Shown one piece after another: positions 7,841-16,642 of a DNA stretch of 64,000 nt. The position numbers were made by a program, and so were the translations under genes. The stretch is taken from NCBI GenBank assembly GCA_903832055.1, contig CAILAC010000002.1, forward strand, positions 310,001 to 374,000. The letters run 5' to 3'. Under the pieces are notes generated by a model. It was not told where the DNA came from, did no database searches, and saw only the letters and a program-made list of their open reading frames with translations. This DNA is from an uncultured Acidobacteriota bacterium (GTDB taxonomy: Bacteria; Acidobacteriota; Terriglobia; Terriglobales; Acidobacteriaceae). Every line of letters begins with the position of its first letter. The first letter of the stretch is position 1.

Positions 7841-8998
7841 CTACTTCTCGTTCCCTGGCACCTGTTTGGGAGGTGCCGAATAGAGCCGGTCGAACACCCC
7901 GCAGATTTCTATATTCAAGTCCACGCCCAGCGTACTTGCCTTACAGTAGGCGACCATAACCGCAAATTTCTGATTAACTCCCTTGGCGCGGATATTGGAA
8001 TAGGTAATCTGGGCTGCCTCCGTTCTGAGGAGCCTACCTATGCTCTCAGCGTCAGCAAGTGCGAAGCGTGTAAACAATTCGTTAGCTCGTATCCACTGTT
8101 CCTGCTGTTCGATCGTGAAACCGTTTATGTATGCTTCATCCGGCGCAGTGCCAAGCCAGTCACAAATTATTTTGAAATCGTCTCTCAGCGAATCGCTTGC
8201 GCTCTCGCCCTGAGTCAGCGTGCGATACATCTCAAGGAATTGACGGTGTAATTCGCGGCTCAATTCCAATGACTTCGTCATTCTGGGAATCTTCTCAACA
8301 GAGAAGATCGCGTTCGCAAAAGACTGGAAGTCTTTAGGTGAGCGTGTCCGGAGCTTTGACGATTTCGTCGCGGCCACCGACTCGGCCATCGTTTGCTGAA
8401 ACGACTGCGCGGTTGCCTCTGGCTCTTCCAATGACTCAATGGCACGCAAGGCTCTTGCGCAACACTCGAACTGCACGAGGTTGTCAATATCGTCCTGGGC
8501 TAACGCCGAAAAGCGAGGGTCCTTCATTAATCTCGCAAGGACAGGACTCGACTTCAGTTTATTGTTTTGTTTGACCAAATTCATTCTGCTTCTGACCAGG
8601 CTGAATATCAAACCCGCGTAAACGCAAAGGGCAACACAAAACGCAAGCCATGTCTCGCTGCTTGCTGTAAGACCAAGAATGAAGATAAAGAGGGCGAGGG
8701 CAGCAGATTGCAGCGCATGGTTCCTGCGCGAGGAGACTTGAAGTGAGATCTCACGGATAGGCGAAACGGCCAGTGAGTCCCACTGGTATCGAACTCCTAG
8801 CCTCCGGAGAAAGTAATAGGCAAAGGCTGTGACAGCAGTGACGAAAACTATTTCTACCTGCTCTGTGCTATCGAGGGAATCCGCCCACAATACTTTAGCC
8901 CATATCGCGAGGCGATAGCCAACGAGCCCTACAAATACGCCAGAAGCGATACTGAGTGACCGCCGTATTTCTGGTTGGTTTTTCAGTCTCCCAAACAC
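7841..8998 (-). CDS. Unknown membrane protein, 385 residues
   Basis: A single frame with two hydrophobic pairs in the N-terminal 140 residues, near residues 16-34 and 50-60, and near 97-130 (ALALFIFILGLTASSETWLAFCVALCVYAGLIFSL given here only in part), followed by a charged, helical cytoplasmic-looking domain of about 245 residues rich in Leu, Glu and Arg. I recognise no family and no catalytic motif. Third-position codon choice is much less biased than in the neighbours (many A/T endings), and it is flanked by repeat-bearing intergenic DNA on one side and a long spacer on the other, so recent acquisition is possible. It stands alone, with no operon partners. Confidence 0.7.
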   Translation of the reverse strand: MFGRLKNQPEIRRSLSIASGVFVGLVGYRLAIWAKVLWADSLDSTEQVEIVFVTAVTAFAYYFLRRLGVRYQWDSLAVSPIREISLQVSSRRNHALQSAALALFIFILGLTASSETWLAFCVALCVYAGLIFSLVRSRMNLVKQNNKLKSSPVLARLMKDPRFSALAQDDIDNLVQFECCARALRAIESLEEPEATAQSFQQTMAESVAATKSSKLRTRSPKDFQSFANAIFSVEKIPRMTKSLELSRELHRQFLEMYRTLTQGESASDSLRDDFKIICDWLGTAPDEAYINGFTIEQQEQWIRANELFTRFALADAESIGRLLRTEAAQITYSNIRAKGVNQKFAVMVAYCKASTLGVDLNIEICGVFDRLYSAPPKQVPGNEK

Positions 8999-9226
8999 TA
9001 GCTACCATCTGTCTTTCTAGAGCCAAAGTTTAACATGCGTCCCGCAGGTACCCCACCCTCGCAACGCACTTGGTTTTGTTCGGCGTCCCCGTGGACAGGT
9101 CTTGATCTGTGCGGTGATTGTGGCTAACGTAGGACTCAGCCCGCCCCGCACCATCCCCTCAGCCCCCTTGTTGTAACCTGAATCTTCAACCTGCTTCGCC
9201 CATCTCACCCCGCGAGGACTCTCTCC

Positions 9227-11365
9227 ATGCCCCTCCGCCTCCGATCACTTCTCCTCCTCGCAGCCTCCGCCGCAGCCGTATCGCCGCTGGTCGCCCAGGC
9301 CCCCAAACAGGTCTTCGGTTATCGCGACTTCGCCGCCCAGGCCAAAATCGACGCCAGCTTCCTCGCCGTCCCCGACGCCGCCCTCGCCGGACAGCACCTC
9401 AAAACCCTCACCGCCAAGCCCCACATGGCCGCCACCAAAGAGGACTATGAGACCGCCGAATACGTCGCTCAGAAATTCAAAGCCGCCGGCCTAGACACCG
9501 AAATCGTCCCCTACCGCGTCCTCCTCAACCAGCCCCGCAAAGTCCACTTTGAAGCCGTCACCGACTCCGGCGCAGCCCTCATCTCCGGCCCCACCCCCGA
9601 GCATGTAAGCGCCGACGCATTCCAGGACGATCCCCGCGTCGTCATGCCCTTCAACGGCTCCTCCGGCTCCGGCGACGTCACCGGCGCTGTCGTCTACGCC
9701 AACTACGGCCGCCTCGAAGACTTCGACCAGCTCGCCGCCCTCCACATCGACCTCCACGGCAAAATCGTCCTCGTCCGCTACGGAGCCAACTTCCGCGGCG
9801 TCAAGGTCTACATCGCCCAGCGGCGCGGAGCCATCGGCGTCCTCATCTACTCCGACCCCATCGACGACGGCTACTTCAAGGGCGACGCGTACCCCAACGG
9901 CCCCTGGCGTCCGGAAACAGGCGTGCAGCGCGGCTCAGTCCAGTACCTCTTCAAATATCCCGGCGACCCCCAGACCCCCGGCGTCGCCTCCACCCCTGAT
10001 CTGCCCGACTCCGCCCGCCTCGACCCCCTCAAAACCGGCAATCAGCCCAGCATCATCTCCATCCCCATCAGCTACCACGACGCCGCGCCCATTCTCAAAG
10101 CGCTCAAAGGCACCGCCGTACCCAAAGGCTGGCAGGGAGCACTCCCCTTCAGCTACCACACCGGCGGCACAGAAGCCCTCACCGGCGCAAAGCTCCACCT
10201 CATCTCTGACCAGGACTACCAGGTCCGCACCATCTGGGATGTCATCGGAAAAATCAAAGGTACTGACTACCCCGATGACTGGGTCGTCGTCGGCAACCAC
10301 CGCGACGCCTGGGTCTACGGCGCAGTAGACCCCAATAGCGGCACCGCCTCCATGCTTGAATCCGTTCACGGCTTCGGCGCACTCCTCAGCCAGGGCTGGA
10401 AACCCAAACGCACCATCGTCGTCGCCAGTTGGGATGCAGAAGAAGAGGGCCTCATCGGCTCCACCGAATGGGTCGAGCAGCACGCAGAAACCCTCAAGCG
10501 CGCCGTCGCCTACTTCAATGTCGATGTCGCCGTCGCCGGCTCGGAATTCGGCGCTGAAGCCGTCCCCTCCCTCAAGCAGTTCATCCGCGAAGTCACCCAG
10601 CAGGTCCCCAGCCCCAAAGGCGGCACCGTCTACAGCCAATGGAAAGCTGCCGCATCCGCCACCCAGCAGGGCGACGCCAACACCGGCCACATCACCCGCT
10701 CCAACGCACCCAGCGAAGACGTCACCGTCGGCGATCTCGGCTCCGGCTCTGACTTCACGCCCTTCCTCCAGCACGTCGGCGTACCCTCCACCGACATCGG
10801 CTCCCACGGCGACTACGGCGTCTACCACTCCGTCTTTGACAACTACGCCTGGTTCACCATGAACGCCGACCCCACCTTCGTCTACCTCCAGCAAATGGCC
10901 CGCATCCTCGGCCTCGAAGCCATCCACATGGCCGACGCCGACATCCTGCCCTACGACTACCCCACCTACGCCAAAGAAATCTCCAGCTACATCGAAGCCG
11001 CCAAACGCAAACCCGCCGCCACCACCCTCGACTTCGCACCCGCCGAGGCCGCCGCCGCCCGCTTTGCCAAGGCCGCCACCTCCATCCGCCAGCTCCAACT
11101 CGCTCCAGGCACCAATCCCGCAGCGCTCAACAGCACACTCCGTGCCGCTGAAACCGCCTTCATCGCCCCCGCAGGCCTCCCAAACCGCCCCTGGTACAAG
11201 CACACCATCTACGCCCCTGGCGAATTCACCGGCTACGCCGCCGTCGTCATCCCCGGCGTCAACGAAGCCCTCGACGCTAAAAATCCAACCACCGCCGCCC
11301 AGCAACTGATCGTCCTCACCCAATCACTCAACCAAGCGGCCCAAACCCTTGAAGCCGCTCAGTAA
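9227..11365 (+). CDS. M28-family metallopeptidase, glutamate carboxypeptidase II-like
   Basis: The 712-residue protein starts with a clear signal peptide (LRSLLLLAASAAAVSPLVAQA). A protease-associated domain lies near residues 130-240 (GKIVLVRYGANFRGVKVYIAQ). The M28 zinc peptidase domain follows: GNHRDAWVYGAVDPNSG carries the first His and bridging Asp, SWDAEEEGLIGSTEW carries the catalytic and ligand glutamates, and HGDYGVYHSVFDNY holds the last His. The C-terminal 140 residues resemble the transferrin-receptor-like dimerisation domain. The family (NAALADase/PSMA) trims C-terminal acidic residues from peptides outside the cell. GAGGA sits 12-16 bases before the ATG. A strong terminator follows, so it is monocistronic. 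Confidence 0.92.
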   Translation: MPLRLRSLLLLAASAAAVSPLVAQAPKQVFGYRDFAAQAKIDASFLAVPDAALAGQHLKTLTAKPHMAATKEDYETAEYVAQKFKAAGLDTEIVPYRVLLNQPRKVHFEAVTDSGAALISGPTPEHVSADAFQDDPRVVMPFNGSSGSGDVTGAVVYANYGRLEDFDQLAALHIDLHGKIVLVRYGANFRGVKVYIAQRRGAIGVLIYSDPIDDGYFKGDAYPNGPWRPETGVQRGSVQYLFKYPGDPQTPGVASTPDLPDSARLDPLKTGNQPSIISIPISYHDAAPILKALKGTAVPKGWQGALPFSYHTGGTEALTGAKLHLISDQDYQVRTIWDVIGKIKGTDYPDDWVVVGNHRDAWVYGAVDPNSGTASMLESVHGFGALLSQGWKPKRTIVVASWDAEEEGLIGSTEWVEQHAETLKRAVAYFNVDVAVAGSEFGAEAVPSLKQFIREVTQQVPSPKGGTVYSQWKAAASATQQGDANTGHITRSNAPSEDVTVGDLGSGSDFTPFLQHVGVPSTDIGSHGDYGVYHSVFDNYAWFTMNADPTFVYLQQMARILGLEAIHMADADILPYDYPTYAKEISSYIEAAKRKPAATTLDFAPAEAAAARFAKAATSIRQLQLAPGTNPAALNSTLRAAETAFIAPAGLPNRPWYKHTIYAPGEFTGYAAVVIPGVNEALDAKNPTTAAQQLIVLTQSLNQAAQTLEAAQ

Positions 11366-11387
11366 CCAATACCCCGCAACAATCCAC

Positions 11388-11433
11388 AAATCCTGAATCT
11401 CGCCAACTTCTCCGGCCAGATTCAGGATTTTTT
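11388..11433 (+). terminator. Rho-independent terminator of the M28 gene
   Basis: AAATCCTGAATCT at 11388-11400 pairs exactly with AGATTCAGGATTT at 11418-11430 (13-bp stem, 17-base loop), running into a T tract. It lies 23 bases after the stop codon. Confidence 0.85.
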
Positions 11434-11628
11434 GCTTTGGAGCCACTCCGCAATCCACCCACCGCCAGACAATCCCCCAAATATTTCCCGAAATGACACT
11501 TTTCTCTGGACATCTCCCCCAAAATAGTGCAAAGTAACATTACTAAAGACTTCTATTGGCGCTTGGTTTGTGTTACCAGGGGAACCACCTCCGGGTGGGT
11601 GTTCAGTGGAGTCCGAAAGAGACTACTC

Positions 11629-11721
11629 ATGCATGACTTTTTGATTGCTCTGGTTTTCGTTGCGATGGTCGCCTCCCCCGCGATCATTGCCTCGATGCCC
11701 AAAACTGCCCACGAAGAGTAG
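11629..11721 (+). CDS. MHD-type membrane microprotein, 30 residues (copy 1)
   Basis: ATG at 11629 opens a 30-residue frame beginning MHDFLIALVFVAMV and continuing with ASPAIIAS before a short polar tail ending HEE. It is one membrane helix or a signal-like peptide. A homologous 32-residue gene lies on the opposite strand at 16643-16741; the two agree or are conservatively substituted at almost every one of the first 22 positions. An identical 12-base sequence, GTGTTACCAGGG, lies upstream of both (11570 here; 16850 there, opposite orientation relative to the gene). The longer frame reaching back to 11527 is not needed. A strong terminator follows at 11870. Function unknown. Confidence 0.72.
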   Translation: MHDFLIALVFVAMVASPAIIASMPKTAHEE

Positions 11722-11869
11722 TTCTCGTGTAACCCTTTTGTCTGTGTGTCAGGCTAAAGCCCGGCACGATCATCCACCCGCTTCACCCGCTGGCCAGAGC
11801 ATAGAATTCCCTCCCCCGGAATCCTCTACTCCCCAACCCCAGCAAAACAATTGAGATGAGCCCTCCCCA

Positions 11870-11916
11870 CTGGCCGTTTTTCTGAGTGAACTCTCAGAAG
11901 ACGGCCAGCTTTTTTT
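11870..11916 (+). terminator. Rho-independent terminator, microprotein transcript
   Basis: CTGGCCGT ... TCTGAG pairs with CTCAGA ... ACGGCCAG, followed by CTTTTTTT. The stem is interrupted only by a small internal loop. Its presence implies a plus-strand transcript from the microprotein region. Confidence 0.8.
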
Positions 11917-11962
11917 GTTGTGACGCACGTCACGCTTCCCTCCCCCAAACGTCCAACTTGCA

Positions 11963-11991
11963 TTGACCGCAGTCACCTCGCCTCGTAAACT
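11963..11991 (+). promoter_or_regulatory. Predicted sigma-70 promoter for ccmE
   Basis: TTGACC (11963-11968), a 17-base spacer, then TAAACT (11986-11991), 59 bases before the ccmE ATG and downstream of the preceding terminator. Confidence 0.5.
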
Positions 11992-12050
11992 GGTTAGGAA
12001 CTCACTGTTTGACATTCGTCAAAAGCCGCGTTCAGGAATTTGGGGTTGCC

Positions 12051-12596
12051 ATGAAGTTATCCGCGCAGCAGACCCGCATCATCATCGCCTCTGTCGTCGT
12101 CCTCAGCACCATCGGCTACCTCGCATTCACCGGAGCAGCAGCCAACAAGAGCTACTACGTTACCGTTCCTGAAATGCAGGCTATGGGCGACAAGGCCTTT
12201 CAGGCGTCCCTGCGCGTCGAGGGCTTCGTCAAGCCAGAGACCATCCAGGCCAGCGGCACCCACGTCACCTTCGTCCTCGACGAGTTTGAAAGCCACAATC
12301 CCAAGGCAACCCCCACCATGCGCGCCCTCCGCGTCGTCTATCAGGGCACGGAACCACCCCCTGACACATTCAAGAGCGACGCACAGGCCCTCGCCATTGG
12401 CACATACGGCCGCGACGGCGTCTTCCACGCCACGCAGCTCCAGGCCAAATGCGCCAGCAAATACGCGCCAGCTGACCCAGGCAAATCTCCAGCAGGCGCG
12501 CAGCCCGGAATGGCCCCGACCGCTCCCGCTCAGGACAAACGCGCCGCCGAGACGCCGGCAGGTTCAAATTCGCAATCTGCAGCAAAGAGCCTCTAA
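12051..12596 (+). CDS. ccmE: Cytochrome c maturation haem chaperone CcmE, CxxxY type
   Basis: From ATG 12051 the 181-residue product has an N-terminal anchor helix (RIIIASVVVLSTIGYLAFTG), the CcmE OB-fold (YYVTVPEMQ ... SLRVEGFVKPETIQ ... HVTFVLDEF ... VVYQGTEPPPDTFK) and the strand LAIGTYGRDGVFHATQLQAKC. CcmE carries haem covalently and passes it to apocytochromes at the outer face of the inner membrane. Textbook CcmE binds haem through His in HxxxY. Here the site reads CASKY near residues 133-137, i.e. the CxxxY variant known from archaea and Desulfovibrio-type system I*. The tail is a Pro/Ala-rich low-complexity region. A frame opening at 12009 exists, but M15 begins the homologous part. 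ccmA follows. Confidence 0.9.
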   Translation: MKLSAQQTRIIIASVVVLSTIGYLAFTGAAANKSYYVTVPEMQAMGDKAFQASLRVEGFVKPETIQASGTHVTFVLDEFESHNPKATPTMRALRVVYQGTEPPPDTFKSDAQALAIGTYGRDGVFHATQLQAKCASKYAPADPGKSPAGAQPGMAPTAPAQDKRAAETPAGSNSQSAAKSL

Positions 12597-12603
12597 AGTC
12601 CCG

Positions 12604-12659
12604 TGCCGGGTCTCATTCCCGGCATTCCTCAGTGCAAATGAACGCGGGGCTTCTGCCCC
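12604..12659. repeat. Two short palindromes between ccmE and ccmA
   Basis: TGCCGGG / CCCGGCA (12604-12624, 7-base loop) and GGGGC-TTCT-GCCCC (12646-12659). The second is of the GGGGCTT-AGCCCC type that recurs near 16584 and 22305. Confidence 0.6.
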
Positions 12660-12674
12660 TGAAGGAACCGACCG

Positions 12675-13382
12675 TTGACTCTGGCCCCGGATTCCAGCGA
12701 TACAGCCTCCAACGCTCTGCTTCTGTCGCCCGCCCCGCTCGCCCGCGTCCAGTCCGTCTCTCGTCTCTTCGGCTCGTTCGCCGCCCTGCGCCAGGTTTCA
12801 GTCGATTTCGCGCCGGGCCAGTGCTCCATCCTTCTGGGTGAAAACGGCGCAGGCAAATCCACCCTGCTGCGCATCCTCGCCGGCCTCCTGCACCCCTCCG
12901 ACGGCAAGGTCACGGTCTTTGAAGACCTCACCCCCCACGCCGCCCGCCACCGCATCGCCTACATGAGCCACGCCCCCATGCTCTACGACGAGCTCACCGG
13001 CCTTGAAAACCTCACCTACTTCAGCAGCCTTTACCAGCGCGGCTCATGCCTCTCCCCCGCCCAGGCCCTCGAACAGGTCGGCCTCGACCCCGCCCTCACC
13101 CGCACCGTAGGCCAGTACTCCCAGGGTATGCGCCAGCGCGCCTCGCTCGCCCGCGTCCTGCTCTCCCAACCCCAGTTGCTCCTCCTCGACGAACCCTTCT
13201 CCAACATGGATGTCGAAAGCGTGCAGCAGATGGTCGCGCTCCTCGCCCGATTCCGCTCCGCAGACCGCGCCATCGTCATCACCACCCACCAGCGCGAACT
13301 AGCCGCCCCCATCGCCGACCAGGTCGTCACCCTCAAAGCAGGCCGCCTCCACTCCGTAACCCCCGGCCAACCCACCCTCTAG
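12675..13382 (+). CDS. ccmA: Haem exporter ATP-binding subunit CcmA
   Basis: A 235-residue ABC ATPase: Walker A GENGAGKST near residue 57, signature QYSQGMRQRASLARV, Walker B LLLLDEPFSNMD, and the H-loop TTHQRE. The compact size, the small VFEDLTPHAARHRIAYMSH region and the ccmE gene just upstream identify CcmA, which powers release of holo-CcmE from the CcmABCD complex. The start is TTG at 12675 with GAAGGAA upstream; a variable N-terminal 25 residues precede the conserved part. The membrane partners ccmB and ccmC are 4.5 kb away on the other strand, so the operon is split. Confidence 0.85.
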   Translation: MTLAPDSSDTASNALLLSPAPLARVQSVSRLFGSFAALRQVSVDFAPGQCSILLGENGAGKSTLLRILAGLLHPSDGKVTVFEDLTPHAARHRIAYMSHAPMLYDELTGLENLTYFSSLYQRGSCLSPAQALEQVGLDPALTRTVGQYSQGMRQRASLARVLLSQPQLLLLDEPFSNMDVESVQQMVALLARFRSADRAIVITTHQRELAAPIADQVVTLKAGRLHSVTPGQPTL

Positions 13383-13398
13383 GCCCCACAACACCGCC

Positions 13399-13797
13399 CT
13401 AGTGCAGCGAAGTCACAAGCGCCACAGCCTTCGTAAGACGCGCCTCCCGTGGCCGCGATGTCTTCTCATTCGATGGCGTATAGATATGCTCAATCTGCTC
13501 GATCCGGTAAGCCCCCGGCGCAAATCGCAGGTCCTTCCCAATCCCGTCGCCCGGCAAAAGCACAATATCCCCCGGCTTTGGCAGCGTGTGCAACGTCTCC
13601 AGCGGCACCAGGTTCACCGCCGAGCCATCCTCCACTACAAATTCAAGGCAGTTCTGGCTGTGAATTCCACGCCTCCACTCCTTGGCCTCCTGACGTGCCT
13701 TGAACGACTGGTAGTATGTCGCGGCGACCGTAGGAAAAACAACAAGTGAACTGGCAATTCCCAGATAGGCGTTCCATTGGGCTGCAGTCAGGAACAT
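13399..13797 (-). CDS. Hypothetical membrane-anchored protein, 132 residues
   Basis: From the ATG at 13797 the product has one N-terminal helix (YLGIASSLVVFPTVAATYYQSF), a basic patch (KARQEAKEWRRG), and a small soluble domain with strands such as CLEFVVEDGSAVNLVPLETL and PGDIVLLPGDG that could form a beta-barrel. AGAGG lies 7 bases before this ATG, which is why I prefer it over the frame opening at 13875. It converges on ccmA with a 16-base gap and faces away from hemW. No family recognised. Confidence 0.6.
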   Translation of the reverse strand: MFLTAAQWNAYLGIASSLVVFPTVAATYYQSFKARQEAKEWRRGIHSQNCLEFVVEDGSAVNLVPLETLHTLPKPGDIVLLPGDGIGKDLRFAPGAYRIEQIEHIYTPSNEKTSRPREARLTKAVALVTSLH

Positions 13798-13947
13798 GAA
13801 TCCTCTTTCTCCATGACACTCAAAAATTACGATGGTGGACTTGCCCAGTATCGTATCCCAGAGATAAAGAACCAATCATGCCCCTAAAAAATCTGCCCGT
13901 CTCCCACCAAAAACACCTTCAGACGCTTCAATGAGAAAATAAAACGA

Positions 13948-15168
13948 ATGCTTACGCCGGATCACAACGCGCTCGGCCTCTACTTCAGCATCCCCTTCTG
14001 CCGCGCCAAGTGTACCTACTGCAATTTCGCTTCAGGCGTTTACCCCGCCAGCGAACACTCCCGTTACGTCGCCCGCCTCATCCACGACCTCGCCGCCGCG
14101 CCCGCCTGGGCCCAGTCCATGCAGGTCCACCTGCCCCGACAGGTCGATACAATCTACTTCGGCGGCGGAACCCCCGTCCTGCTTGCACCCGAGCTCTTCA
14201 CACAAATCTTCGCCGCCATCCGCGATCAGTTCCAGCTCACACCCGACGCTGAAATCACCATCGAGTGCGCCCCCGGCCAGCTCCCCGACGACACCCTCGC
14301 CGCCATGGTCGCCGCCGGCGTCAACCGCGTTTCCCTCGGCGTCCAGTCCTTCGTCGACCGCGAAGCCACCCTCAGCGGCCGCTTCCACACCCGCGACATC
14401 GTCCTCCAGGATCTTCGCCGCCTCCGCGCCGCCGGCATCCCCAACCTCAACATCGACCTCCTCGCCGGCCTTGCCGACCAGACCCTCGCCTCATGGCGCG
14501 AATCCCTCGCCGTCCTCCGCGACACCGGTGTACCCCATGCCAGTGTCTACATGCTCGAAATCGACGAAGACTCCCGCCTCGGCCGCGAACTCATCGAAGG
14601 CGGCATCCGCTACTCCGCCGGCCTCGTCCCCAACGACGACACCATCGCGCAAATGTACGAAGAAGCCGTAACCTCCCTCGCCGCCTCAGGCCTCGCCCAG
14701 TACGAAATCTCCAACTTTGCCCAACCCGGCATGGAGTCCCGCCACAACCTGCGCTACTGGCAGCGACGCCCCTATCTGGGCCTCGGCCTCGACGCAAGTT
14801 CCATGTTTTACGCTGAAGACAAAATGGTCCTCCGTGCCACCACGACAGACGACCTGCCCGAATTCCTCGACCCCGCAGAAACCGCTCACGAAACATCCTG
14901 GCTCGGTCCCACCCAGCAGCTTGAAGAAGCCTGGTTCCTCGGCCTCCGCCGCAACGCCGGCGTCTCCATCCGCGCCCTCATCACCGAGTTCGGCCCCGAT
15001 GCGGTCGCACCCTCCATCGCCGTCGCCCACCGCCTCGCCGCCGACGGTCTCCTCTCCACTGCAAAAAATTTCGTCCGCCTTACCGACCGCGGCCGCCTCA
15101 TCTCCAACGATGTTTTCGCCGAGTTCCTCGGCCTCGCTCCGGCCCATCACACCGCACAATCAAAGTAA
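13948..15168 (+). CDS. hemW: Radical SAM haem chaperone HemW
   Basis: The 406-residue protein opens with [19 protein letters not shown], the radical-SAM cysteine motif CxxxCxxC, followed by the HemN/HemW landmarks [36 protein letters not shown] and [10 protein letters not shown], and a C-terminal HemW wing domain. As in HemW and unlike coproporphyrinogen dehydrogenase HemN, the fourth cysteine after CxxC is absent (CNF). HemW binds haem and inserts it into membrane respiratory enzymes. Its position beside cytochrome c maturation genes fits a local haem-handling region. It has no clear GGAGG site. The threonine aldolase gene starts 19 bases after it. Confidence 0.88.
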   Translation: MLTPDHNALGLYFSIPFCRAKCTYCNFASGVYPASEHSRYVARLIHDLAAAPAWAQSMQVHLPRQVDTIYFGGGTPVLLAPELFTQIFAAIRDQFQLTPDAEITIECAPGQLPDDTLAAMVAAGVNRVSLGVQSFVDREATLSGRFHTRDIVLQDLRRLRAAGIPNLNIDLLAGLADQTLASWRESLAVLRDTGVPHASVYMLEIDEDSRLGRELIEGGIRYSAGLVPNDDTIAQMYEEAVTSLAASGLAQYEISNFAQPGMESRHNLRYWQRRPYLGLGLDASSMFYAEDKMVLRATTTDDLPEFLDPAETAHETSWLGPTQQLEEAWFLGLRRNAGVSIRALITEFGPDAVAPSIAVAHRLAADGLLSTAKNFVRLTDRGRLISNDVFAEFLGLAPAHHTAQSK

Positions 15169-15187
15169 TCCCAGAGGAATCCCGACC

Positions 15188-16246
15188 GTGCCCGACCTAC
15201 AGACCCAGCCCGTCATCGATCTCCGCAGCGACACACTCACCCACCCCACCCCCGAGATGCGCGCCGCCATGGCCGCCGCCGAGGTTGGCGACGACGTCTA
15301 CGGCGAAGACCCCACAATCAACCGCCTTGAAGCACGCGCCGCTGAACTCTTCGCCCGCGAGGCAGCCCTTTTCGTGCCCACCGGAACGATGGGCAACCAG
15401 ATCGCCATCCGACTCCACACCCGCCCCGGCCAGGAGATCATCACCGAGTCTCGCTCCCACATCCTCGATTGGGAAATGGCCACAGCAGCCACATTTTCCG
15501 GCTGCCTCATCCGTGCGGTAGCGGCCCCGCGAGGCATCCTCACCTGGGACCACATCGAGCCTGTCATCTACGCCAAAGGCAACTTCCGCGCCGCTACAGG
15601 CCTCATCGAACTCGAAAACACCGCCAACCTCGCCGGAGGCACCGTCACACCCCTGCCCATCCTCGAGGAAATCTGGGCCGAAGCCCGCAAGCGCAACCTC
15701 CCCGTCCACCTCGACGGAGCACGCATCTTCAACGCTGCCTCCACCCTGCCCGGCGATGTCTTCGAAAACGCTCGCACCCTCACCAGCGGCTTTGATACCG
15801 TCATGTTCTGCTTGTCAAAAGGGCTCTGCGCCCCGGTCGGGTCCATGCTGGTGGGCTCGAAGGCGGCCATCGACGAGGCCCGCATTTACCGCAAAGCTCT
15901 CGGTGGCGGCATGCGTCAAGCCGGGATTCTCGCGGCAGCCGGATTGATCGCACTCGAAAAAATGCCCCTCCGCCTCCATGAAGACCACGCCAACGCCCGA
16001 TTCCTCGCCGAGACCCTGACCGCCAGCTCCGAAGTGGAGATTGACCTCGCCGCAGTCCAGACCAACATCGTCGTTTTCTCGCTCAAAACACAAAAATCTG
16101 CTGACTTCGTAGCCCGCCTCAAATTACACGGTGTACTCATGAGTACCGTCGGTCCCCGCAGCGTACGCCTGGTTACACACCACGACGCCGACCAGGCCGC
16201 CTGTCAAAAAGCCGCACAAATCCTCAAGACCGCCCTGGAAATCTGA
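15188..16246 (+). CDS. ltaE: Low-specificity L-threonine aldolase (PLP-dependent)
   Basis: From GTG 15188 (AGAGGAA upstream) the product is 352 residues. It begins [20 protein letters not shown], the classical threonine aldolase N-terminus, with [16 protein letters not shown], the cofactor-contact EITESRSHI-like segment, [12 protein letters not shown] (PLP-ring Asp) and the Schiff-base lysine in [14 protein letters not shown]. It splits L-threonine and L-allo-threonine to glycine and acetaldehyde. The same frame stays open upstream to 14717 inside hemW, but that extension is a hemW shadow. The 19-base gap suggests co-transcription with hemW. Confidence 0.9.
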   Translation: MPDLQTQPVIDLRSDTLTHPTPEMRAAMAAAEVGDDVYGEDPTINRLEARAAELFAREAALFVPTGTMGNQIAIRLHTRPGQEIITESRSHILDWEMATAATFSGCLIRAVAAPRGILTWDHIEPVIYAKGNFRAATGLIELENTANLAGGTVTPLPILEEIWAEARKRNLPVHLDGARIFNAASTLPGDVFENARTLTSGFDTVMFCLSKGLCAPVGSMLVGSKAAIDEARIYRKALGGGMRQAGILAAAGLIALEKMPLRLHEDHANARFLAETLTASSEVEIDLAAVQTNIVVFSLKTQKSADFVARLKLHGVLMSTVGPRSVRLVTHHDADQAACQKAAQILKTALEI

Positions 16247-16263
16247 GGCCTGGTCTTGGAAAA

Positions 16264-16307
16264 GCGCGTGTGCATGTCTGAGCTAATGCTCGGACATGCA
16301 CACGCGC
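16264..16307 (+). terminator. Long near-perfect hairpin after ltaE
   Basis: GCGCGTGTGCATGTC at 16264-16278 pairs exactly with its complement at 16293-16307. After one T/G pair, GAGC/GCTC extends the stem around a TAAT loop: 20 pairs in 44 bases, 18 bases after the stop. No T-run follows, so termination may be Rho-dependent or the hairpin may protect the 3' end. Confidence 0.6.
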
Positions 16308-16642
16308 CACAAATGAAATAATTTCAATGGCCTTGACAGCCTGCGGAAAGACGCCTTCGATTGGCGCTTTGTAAAAGGGCAAGATTCCCACCGCTTGGCT
16401 AAGGACTCTTTTGAGGAGCGCAACAGTCTCGCTTTGTAACAAGGGCACGGCTTCGGCGGGGACGATCAAGACAAGACCATCAACAGGGATTCAGCCGCTG
16501 CCATGCTTCAACCGTGACACTGGCTTCACATTGCGCATTTCCGCAATCCGTCCAGCCACGCAAATCATGACAGTACAATCAGCGGGGCTTTTAGCCCCTT
16601 GCACACAGAGAACCAGGGCAATAATGCTTGTTAACCGCTCGC
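16308..16642. repeat. Cluster of dispersed palindromic repeats
   Basis: No gene between the ltaE hairpin and microprotein copy 2. I see a degenerate unit at about 16363 (GGCGCTTTGTAAAAGGGCA), a second at 16430-16457 (CGCTTTGTAACAAGGGCACGG...), and the palindrome GGGGCT-TTT-AGCCCC at 16584-16598. The CGCTTTGTA-CAAGGGCACGG unit reappears inverted at 19874-19900. Confidence 0.65.

Larger units (their letters stand above)
11722..12050. other. Intergenic region between microprotein copy 1 and ccmE
   Basis: No gene seen. It contains the 3' part of the microprotein transcript with its terminator (11870-11916) and a good promoter for ccmE (11963-11991). A 69-residue frame at 11645-11854 overlaps the microprotein out of frame and looks spurious. 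Confidence 0.5.

Noticed and set aside
9935-11323. 462-residue minus-strand frame inside the M28 peptidase gene
   Set aside because: Gly/Asp/Val-rich translation is the mirror of C-rich codons in the real gene; no family features.
14717-15187. Upstream extension of the threonine aldolase frame
   Set aside because: It lies wholly inside hemW in another frame and is Ser/Pro-rich; homology begins at GTG 15188 with a ribosome site.
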